The notes beneath the pieces are model-generated. The model did not search any database, was not told the DNA's origin, and worked only from the letters and a program-made list of their open reading frames with translations. Both the position numbers and the translations under genes were made by a program. Positions 57,979-64,000 of a stretch of 64,000 nucleotides of DNA are shown here, in pieces (within the stretch, counting starts at the first letter, position 1; each line of letters begins with the position of its first letter). The DNA lies in contig CANMAW010000010.1 in NCBI GenBank assembly GCA_947495915.1, positions 1 to 64,000 of the forward strand, in the 5' to 3' direction. The DNA is from Maribacter algarum (ex Lu et al. 2025) (nom. illeg.). GTDB taxonomy: Bacteria > Bacteroidota > Bacteroidia > Flavobacteriales > Flavobacteriaceae.

Positions 57979-58138
57979 CGGTTTTATTTATCTCAACAAA
58001 TATAGGAAATGAACCTAAATCTTAAACTATGACTGCTTGGCCATTTAAAAAATGTAATTGATAATACTGAAAATCATCACTTTTCCGTTACTTTGAAGAA
58101 TTCTAGTCTTAACTTCATTTTTTAATTAACCAACAGAC

Positions 58139-59113
58139 ATGAAAAAAAAGATTGCTATCATTATGGGAGGGTATTCAAGTGAATATCAAATTTCTCTTAA
58201 AAGTGGTAACGTCGTATATGAATATCTTGATAAGAGTCGCTATGAGCTATTTAGAATTCATATTCTAAAAAATAAATGGGTGCATGTTGATGCAAATGAA
58301 AAAGAGCATGTTATCAACCGTAATGATTTTTCTATTCAAATTAACGGTGAAAAAATAACTTTTGATTGTGTTTTCAATGCTATACATGGCACGCCAGGTG
58401 AAGACGGACTTATGCAAGCCTATTTCGAGCTTTTACAATTACCTCAAACTTCGTGTAATTATTACCAATCAGCACTCACATTTAATAAACGTGATTTACT
58501 AAGTGTTTTAGCACCTTATGGAATTAAATCAGCAAAATCATTTTACTTAAATTTAGGAGATATTATTGATGAAGATGCAATTATTAACAAAGTAGGGCTT
58601 CCTTGTTTTGTAAAAGCAAATAAAGCTGGAAGCAGTTTTGGCATTTCAAAAGTGTACGATAAAAAACATTTAAAAGAGGCCATTGATATTGCCTATAAAG
58701 AAGATGATGAAATTATTATTGAAGCTTTTTTAGATGGAACAGAAGTTTCAGTAGGCGTTATGAAGTTCAATGGTAAAACCAAAGTACTACCAATTACTGA
58801 AATTGTTAGCGAGAATGATTTTTTTGATTACGAAGCAAAATATAATGGTAAATCAAAAGAGATAACTCCTGCTAGGTTATCTCCAGTACAAGAAAAACGT
58901 GTGATTGAAACAGCAAAACGAGCTTATGATATTCTAAAAATGACCGGTTATTCAAGAAGTGAGTTCATATTTGTTAATGATGAACCAATCATGTTAGAAA
59001 TGAACACCACACCAGGGCTAACCGAACAAAGTATTTTACCGCAACAAGCTGCTGTGGCAGGCATATCGCTTTCGCAGCTTTTTGAAAGTGCGATTGAAGA
59101 TGCGTTGTCATAA
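58139..59113 (+). CDS. ddl: D-alanine--D-alanine ligase
   Basis: A 324-residue ATP-grasp ligase making D-Ala-D-Ala for peptidoglycan. IIMGGYSSEYQISLKSG opens the N-terminal domain; NAIHGTPGEDGLMQAYFELL, KANKAGSSFGISKV, DGTEVSVGV and LEMNTTPGLTEQS (Mg2+/ATP and substrate residues) are intact. It is divergent from the PASTA gene and 29 bases before coaD. Confidence 0.96.
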   Translation: MKKKIAIIMGGYSSEYQISLKSGNVVYEYLDKSRYELFRIHILKNKWVHVDANEKEHVINRNDFSIQINGEKITFDCVFNAIHGTPGEDGLMQAYFELLQLPQTSCNYYQSALTFNKRDLLSVLAPYGIKSAKSFYLNLGDIIDEDAIINKVGLPCFVKANKAGSSFGISKVYDKKHLKEAIDIAYKEDDEIIIEAFLDGTEVSVGVMKFNGKTKVLPITEIVSENDFFDYEAKYNGKSKEITPARLSPVQEKRVIETAKRAYDILKMTGYSRSEFIFVNDEPIMLEMNTTPGLTEQSILPQQAAVAGISLSQLFESAIEDALS

Positions 59114-59142
59114 AAAAAACTACCTTTATTTAAAATCAACTT

Positions 59143-59616
59143 ATGACATTTCGACGAGCAATTTTTCCAGGTTCATTTGACCCTTTAACCTTAGGGCATC
59201 ATGACATCATATTAAGAGGGATTACTCTTTTTGATGAATTAGTAATTGCTATAGGAATAAATGCAGATAAAAAATACATGTTCTCTTTAGAAGAAAGAAC
59301 AAGTTTTATAAAAGATGCCTTTAAAAATGAACCTAAAATAAAAGTGATGACCTACGAAGGCCTTACCGTAGACTTTTGTAAAAAAATAGATGCTAATTTT
59401 ATTTTAAGAGGACTAAGAAATCCGGGAGATTTTGAATTTGAAAAAGCAATTGCCCATACCAATAGACAGCTATCTGAAATTGAAACTGTATTTCTATTAA
59501 CCTCTTCAGGCAAATCATATATCAGTTCTTCTATTGTGAGAGATGTTATTCGAAACAATGGTGATTATACCGGTTTAGTACCTAATACAGTTCGTGTAAA
59601 TAAACAGAACAATTAA
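59143..59616 (+). CDS. coaD: Phosphopantetheine adenylyltransferase
   Basis: A 157-residue hexameric nucleotidyltransferase of coenzyme A synthesis. FPGSFDPLTLGHHDII holds the T/HxGH motif, LRGLRNPGDFEFE and the C-terminal YISSSIVRDVIRNNGD (ISSSxxR) complete the active site. It probably shares the ddl transcript. Confidence 0.97.
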   Translation: MTFRRAIFPGSFDPLTLGHHDIILRGITLFDELVIAIGINADKKYMFSLEERTSFIKDAFKNEPKIKVMTYEGLTVDFCKKIDANFILRGLRNPGDFEFEKAIAHTNRQLSEIETVFLLTSSGKSYISSSIVRDVIRNNGDYTGLVPNTVRVNKQNN

Positions 59617-59778
59617 CTTGTATTAAAGTAAATTTTGTAAGAATAATATCAAAATCAATAGCTAAATTCTTATTATCATTGCTTTAAATTATAGAGATAC
59701 CACTATAATTCAACTATTCACAACAAAATTTAACTATCATTGTAATTTCTACTTATTATTGTAAGAAATTACTTATAA

Positions 59779-61629
59779 ATGCTGAAAAGCAATAAAACCT
59801 CCGTTAACAACTACCTTATTAAGCAATTACCAAAGGCTACCGCTTTTGTTAACTTAGACTTAATAGTTGCTCATGTTTCTGATAAATGGATAGCGCAATT
59901 CGGTTTTGTTTCTGACGCAGTTATTGGTAAATCTATAAGTGAGTTATTTCAAGACCCAAATACAAATTGGTGTGATACCCTTAAGAACTGTTTAGAAGAG
60001 AAACAAAGCACAACAGTAAAAGAGAACTTCATTGATTTAGATGGGCATATAAAAAAGTTTGAAATTCATGCCATTCCTTGGCATGACATACATGAAAATG
60101 TAATTGGCACCATACTTCAAATAGAAGACATTACGGAACAAGAGAAGATTGAAGCTAAATATGAAAGATTGCTTTTTAACTCAAATCAAATATCAAAAAT
60201 TGCAAAAGTTGGCTTTTGGGATTATGATGTAGCGCATAATAGGGTAAGTTGGTCTAAAAAAACAAGAGAAATTCATGAGGTAGACCTAAATTTTGAACCA
60301 ACTATTGAAAACGCACTTGAGTTTTACCTTCAAGGTCACAGTCGAAATAAAATTTCAATGACCTTAAATAGAGCCATTTCTGAAAAATCATCCTTTCGAG
60401 AAAAAGTACAAATAAAAACTGCCAAAGGAAATACGATTTGGGTTATATCATCAGGTGAACCACGTTTCAAAAACGGAAAGTTCATTGGCTTAAGCGGTAC
60501 TATTCAAGATGTAAATGAACTATATCTTGCTGAAATTAAACAAAAAGAAAACCAACATTTACTTCGAACACTTATTGATAACCTACCACTAAATGTATAT
60601 ATCAAAGATCTTGAATCCCGTAAAATTCTTGTAAATAAAGCGGAAGCTCAATGGTGCGGCGCAAAAAATGAAGGCGAGTTACTAGGTAAAGATGACTATC
60701 AAATTTATGACAAAATAACTGCGGAACGCTCAAGAAAAGATGATCTGATAGTGATGAAAGATTTACAACCAATTTTAGGCCGTGAAATGTTTCATATCAA
60801 ACAAGATGGCAGTTCTACCACATTTTTAACATCAAAAATTCCATTAATTGATACTGACGGTCACGCATACGGTCTGGTAGGCATCAGTATGGATATTTCT
60901 GATCTTAAGCAAAAAGAACTCGAATTACGTCGCCTGATTAAAGTTTCGTCTTCACAGAATGAGAAACTAATAAATTTTGCCCATATCGTCTCGCACAACT
61001 TACGTTCACATACAGCTAACTTTTCGATGCTATTGAGCTTTTTAGTGCAAGAAACTACAGAAGAAGAACGCCAAAGTGTTATAAAAATGTTAGTTGATTC
61101 TTCAGATAATTTATTAGAGACCATTAATAATTTAAATGAAGTAGTCGATATTAATTCTAATCATGGTATTCAAAAGAAACCTATAGCCTTAAAAAATAAA
61201 ATACAAAATGTTATACAAGGGCTAAAAGCTGAGCTGGTTTCACATAAAGTTACGGTGGTAAATGAAGTATCAAACAACATAAAAATCAATGTCGTACCAG
61301 CATATATTGATAGTATACTAAATAATTTTTTAACTAACGCCATCAAATATCGATCAGTAGAGCGAGATTCTTATGCCAGATTAAGTGTAGAAAAGGAAGA
61401 TAATTTTACAATTCTCACTATTGCTGACAACGGCCTAGGTATTGATCTTGAAAAGCACGGTGAAAAAATATTCGGCATGTATAAAACTTTTCACAACACC
61501 CCAAATTCTAAAGGTATTGGGCTATACATAACAAAAAATCAAATCGAAGCAATGAACGGCAAAGTAACCGTTGAGAGCAAGGTTAATCAGGGAACAACTT
61601 TTAAAATATATTTCAATGATGAAGATTAA
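59779..61629 (+). CDS. PAS domain sensor histidine kinase
   Basis: A 616-residue cytoplasmic kinase; no membrane segment seen. Three PAS domains lie at about 10-120, 130-255 and 260-375 (NLPLNVYIKDLESRKILVNK). The dimerisation/phosphoacceptor helix has His406 in HIVSHNLRSHTANFS. The ATPase domain has the N box NNFLTNAIKY, DNGLGI, and SKGIGLYI. The 3' end overlaps the response regulator by 11 bases or so, which implies coupled translation and a cognate pair. Signal sensed is unknown (possibly redox, light or a small ligand by PAS). Confidence 0.92.
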   Translation: MLKSNKTSVNNYLIKQLPKATAFVNLDLIVAHVSDKWIAQFGFVSDAVIGKSISELFQDPNTNWCDTLKNCLEEKQSTTVKENFIDLDGHIKKFEIHAIPWHDIHENVIGTILQIEDITEQEKIEAKYERLLFNSNQISKIAKVGFWDYDVAHNRVSWSKKTREIHEVDLNFEPTIENALEFYLQGHSRNKISMTLNRAISEKSSFREKVQIKTAKGNTIWVISSGEPRFKNGKFIGLSGTIQDVNELYLAEIKQKENQHLLRTLIDNLPLNVYIKDLESRKILVNKAEAQWCGAKNEGELLGKDDYQIYDKITAERSRKDDLIVMKDLQPILGREMFHIKQDGSSTTFLTSKIPLIDTDGHAYGLVGISMDISDLKQKELELRRLIKVSSSQNEKLINFAHIVSHNLRSHTANFSMLLSFLVQETTEEERQSVIKMLVDSSDNLLETINNLNEVVDINSNHGIQKKPIALKNKIQNVIQGLKAELVSHKVTVVNEVSNNIKINVVPAYIDSILNNFLTNAIKYRSVERDSYARLSVEKEDNFTILTIADNGLGIDLEKHGEKIFGMYKTFHNTPNSKGIGLYITKNQIEAMNGKVTVESKVNQGTTFKIYFNDED

Positions 61630-62020
61630 TTCTATTTGCATAATTGACGACGATCCTATCGTTGTATTCGGAATTCGTAAAATGCTGAATTCTATTCTTA
61701 CCTATGATGAGTTACATACTTATGGTAATGGCAAATTAGCCCTTGATGGTATTACCGAAATGGTAAATAGCAACCAAGGCCCACCAGATCTAATTTTTTT
61801 AGATATAAATATGCCGATTATGGACGGTTGGCAATTTTTAAAAGAATTTATTGATATTCCCATTGAACACGGGGTAAGAATCAATATTATAACTTCTTCA
61901 ATTGACAGTTATGATCAAAAAAACTGGGAATTATACAAAACCAAAACTCATCATACTTTAACTTATAACCGAAAACCGCTTCGAAAAGATGATCTTATTA
62001 AAATGTCAAAAGTAGCATAA
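61619..62020 (+). CDS. Single-domain response regulator
   Basis: A 133-residue receiver domain without output domain. Acidic pocket IIDDDPIV (about 8-15), phosphoacceptor Asp62 in FLDINMPIMDGW, and the Ser/Thr in ITSSIDS. Start chosen at the ATG at 61619 (61616 is equally possible); longer upstream extensions have no family support. It overlaps the kinase stop. As a lone receiver it probably acts by protein contact or in a phosphorelay. Confidence 0.9.
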   Translation: MKINSICIIDDDPIVVFGIRKMLNSILTYDELHTYGNGKLALDGITEMVNSNQGPPDLIFLDINMPIMDGWQFLKEFIDIPIEHGVRINIITSSIDSYDQKNWELYKTKTHHTLTYNRKPLRKDDLIKMSKVA

Positions 62021-62090
62021 ACCCATTTTTTCAAGAGTTTTTAAGTAATTTTATAGTTCATTATTCTATATAATTCTTGAATTCTTGCCG

Positions 62091-63833
62091 ATGAAAATTT
62101 TTGTAGTAATTATAACCATTTTTTGCTTTCTTTCATGTGAAACCGCAGCAGAAGACGAATACATCAATTTTCCTACCCATTTTGAAACTTCTAAGGGGCT
62201 AGAAACCGCTACATATTTACAAACGATTGAATTCTACATGCAGCTTGCAAAAGAATTCCCAGTAATCAATATTCAAACCATTGGTGCAACCGATAGTGGT
62301 AACCCTTTACATATTGTAACATTTAATACTGAAGGAGATTTCAATTTTAAAAAACTGGCAGATGACAAGTCCATCATTTTAATAAATAATGGAATCCATC
62401 CTGGTGAGAGTGATGGTATTGATGCCACCATGATGCTATATCGCGATTTAGCCGTTGGTAAAATTGAAGCTCCAGAAAAATCAATTATAGTTACTATTCC
62501 TATTTATAACATAGGCGGTTCATTAAATAGAAATAGTAGCACAAGAGCGAATCAAAACGGACCAAAATCGTACGGGTTTAGAGGAAATACTCAAAATTAT
62601 GATTTGAATCGTGACTTTATTAAAATGGATTCTAAAAATGCGAAAACTTTTTCTGAAATATTTCATTTGGTAAATCCTGATGTTTTTATTGACAATCATG
62701 TTAGTAATGGTGCCGATTACCAATACACTTTAACACACCTATTTACTCAACATAACAAACTTGGTGGTGCTTTAGGAAACTACCTACATAGTGAAATGAT
62801 GCCGCAATTAGAACAGCAATTGGCTGCGAAATCTTGGGACATTACACCCTATGTAAATGTCTTTAACCAGACACCTGAAAACGGATTCTCACAGTTCTTT
62901 GACCACCCTCGTTATTCTACTGGCTATACTACCCTTTGGAATACCCTTGGCCTAATGGTAGAAACACACATGCTTAAACCATATAAACAAAGAGTTGAAG
63001 GCACTTATGAACTTATGCGTGAGGTAATAGAAATAACAGAAAGAGATCAAATAAAAATTAAAGAATTACGAAATACCGCAGCAAAAAGACATCAAAATTG
63101 GAAATATTATCCGTTAGCCTGGCAAATTGATACTTCACAAACTACCACACTAAATTTCAAAGGGTTTGAAGCAGAAACCTTAATAAGTGAAATTACTGGT
63201 CATAGCAGATTAAAGTATGATAGATCAAAACCTTTTACTAAAGAGGTTACCTATCAAAATTATTTTATACCAAGTGATTCTGTAGAAATTCCTAGGGCTT
63301 ATATTTTAAAAAAGGGATGGTCAAAGGTAATGGAGTTACTTGAGTTAAATAACATTCAATATTCAGAAATAAAAAGTGATACCAACGTTACTGTACAATC
63401 GTATAGAATTGCTGATTACAAAACTTTTAAGCAACCATACGAAGGGCACTACCCTCACTTTAACACTCAAGTTGAAAGTACAACAAATACCATGCTTTTT
63501 TCAGAAGGAGATATTGTTGTATATACTGACCAACCTGGTGTACGTTATTTGCTAGAAACCTTAGAGCCTTCTGCTAATGATTCTTTTTTTAATTGGAATT
63601 TTTTCGATACCATCTTACAGCAAAAAGAACATTTCTCTCCTTATGTATTTGAAGATGAAGCATTGCAAATTCTTCGAGAAAACAGTAAACTTAAAAATGA
63701 ATTCGAGCTTGAAAAACAAATAGATACCGTATTCTCTAAAAATTGGTACGCACAATTAGATTGGATATATACACGCTCTTCACATTATGAGCCTGTACAT
63801 ATGCAATACCCAGTATACAGGGTTTTGAAATAA
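62091..63833 (+). CDS. M14 family metallocarboxypeptidase lipoprotein
   Basis: A 580-residue exported enzyme. Residues 1-16 form a lipoprotein signal (IFCFLSC), then an acidic linker. Zinc site: NNGIHPGESDG (His-x-x-Glu) and VFIDNHVSNG for the third ligand; GLMVETHML holds the candidate catalytic Glu. The start is the ATG at 62091, two codons after an alternative TTG. It probably trims peptides at the envelope. It follows the response regulator after 70 bases. Confidence 0.9.
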   Translation: MKIFVVIITIFCFLSCETAAEDEYINFPTHFETSKGLETATYLQTIEFYMQLAKEFPVINIQTIGATDSGNPLHIVTFNTEGDFNFKKLADDKSIILINNGIHPGESDGIDATMMLYRDLAVGKIEAPEKSIIVTIPIYNIGGSLNRNSSTRANQNGPKSYGFRGNTQNYDLNRDFIKMDSKNAKTFSEIFHLVNPDVFIDNHVSNGADYQYTLTHLFTQHNKLGGALGNYLHSEMMPQLEQQLAAKSWDITPYVNVFNQTPENGFSQFFDHPRYSTGYTTLWNTLGLMVETHMLKPYKQRVEGTYELMREVIEITERDQIKIKELRNTAAKRHQNWKYYPLAWQIDTSQTTTLNFKGFEAETLISEITGHSRLKYDRSKPFTKEVTYQNYFIPSDSVEIPRAYILKKGWSKVMELLELNNIQYSEIKSDTNVTVQSYRIADYKTFKQPYEGHYPHFNTQVESTTNTMLFSEGDIVVYTDQPGVRYLLETLEPSANDSFFNWNFFDTILQQKEHFSPYVFEDEALQILRENSKLKNEFELEKQIDTVFSKNWYAQLDWIYTRSSHYEPVHMQYPVYRVLK

Positions 63834-63870
63834 ATAATGAGTACCAAATTTGAAAAAGATGATCTTCTAT

Positions 63871-64000
63871 TTAGTGCCCGAAAAGAATCTTAATATTGAT
63901 GTAAGAATTTTTTAAAGCCTTTTCAATCTTAGCAGGGTCTTTCCATTTTACCTTTTCAATACCCTCACTTTTTTGCCCTTTTAGTTTTCCGGTATATGAA
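63871..64000 (-). CDS. Probable NUDIX hydrolase, C-terminal part (runs off right edge)
   Basis: The minus frame ending at 63871 reads GKLKGQKSEGIEKVKWKD, then KIEKALKNSYINIKILFGH and stop. The EGIEKVxW and NSYxNIKxLF pattern is that of the C-terminus of flavobacterial NUDIX hydrolases. The Nudix box itself lies outside the window, so the call is provisional. Confidence 0.6.
   Translation of the reverse strand, partial: SYTGKLKGQKSEGIEKVKWKDPAKIEKALKNSYINIKILFGH

Overview
The window is chromosomal DNA from a low-GC marine-type member of the Flavobacteriaceae (Bacteroidota). The supporting evidence is: a type IX secretion (T9SS) cluster with a type B C-terminal sorting domain, a PorP/SprF protein and an OmpA/PorE-like protein; Bacteroidota promoters (TTG, about 18-20 nt, TAnnTTTG); near absence of Shine-Dalgarno sequences except an 11-nt one before rpsU; and lineage-typical families (DUF3467, DUF2851, orphan PASTA protein, bTHX). 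No prophage, insertion sequence, CRISPR array or rRNA gene was seen.

Layout. 1-9910: secreted surface proteins on the minus strand: the start of a short-repeat surface protein, then two proteins of about 1450-1490 aa (FG-GAP/ASPIC/TSP3, and Calx-beta/CUB/beta-helix) that end in almost the same 13-residue basic tail. 10133-15469: a tightly coupled minus-strand T9SS operon (Asp-rich TSP3 adhesin with type B CTD, PorP/SprF, PorE-like OmpA protein) ending in a clear terminator. 15869-17847: prfC and, convergent to it, a DUF3467 gene. 17947-31172: the large minus-strand expression block tRNA-Thr(TGT), tRNA-Tyr, tRNA-Gly, tRNA-Thr(GGT), tuf, tRNA-Trp, secE, nusG, rplK, rplA, rplJ, rplL, rpoB, rpoC, with an attenuator-like hairpin between rplL and rpoB and a terminator after rpoC. 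31272-39653: hpf, xerC, rpsU, an operon of Na+/alanine symporter, helix-hairpin-helix protein and acyl-CoA dehydrogenase, an operon of DUF2851, PspC and K+ channel/TrkA, and a rhodanese.

39834-48209 (plus strand): a MarR-nitroreductase-YceI group, then a complete trp operon (trpE G D C F B A) preceded by an attenuator whose leader peptide has three consecutive Trp codons. 48256-51440: secreted M20 peptidase, a carboxypeptidase-regulatory-domain protein and a stand-alone TonB plug protein. 51519-57978: ppc, a UDG-family protein, the 42-aa ribosomal protein bTHX, yaaA, an RluD-type pseudouridine synthase and a PASTA protein. 58139-63833: ddl, coaD, a PAS histidine kinase overlapping its response regulator, and an M14 peptidase lipoprotein. 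A probable NUDIX hydrolase runs off the right edge.

Most of the window is core genome. The most interesting signals are regulatory: the perfect anti-SD complement before rpsU, the trp attenuator with a possibly leaderless leader peptide, and the rplL-rpoB hairpin. In the surface-protein region they are the conserved C-terminal tail shared by two otherwise unrelated proteins and a 702-bp tandem duplication whose copies differ largely at silent positions.
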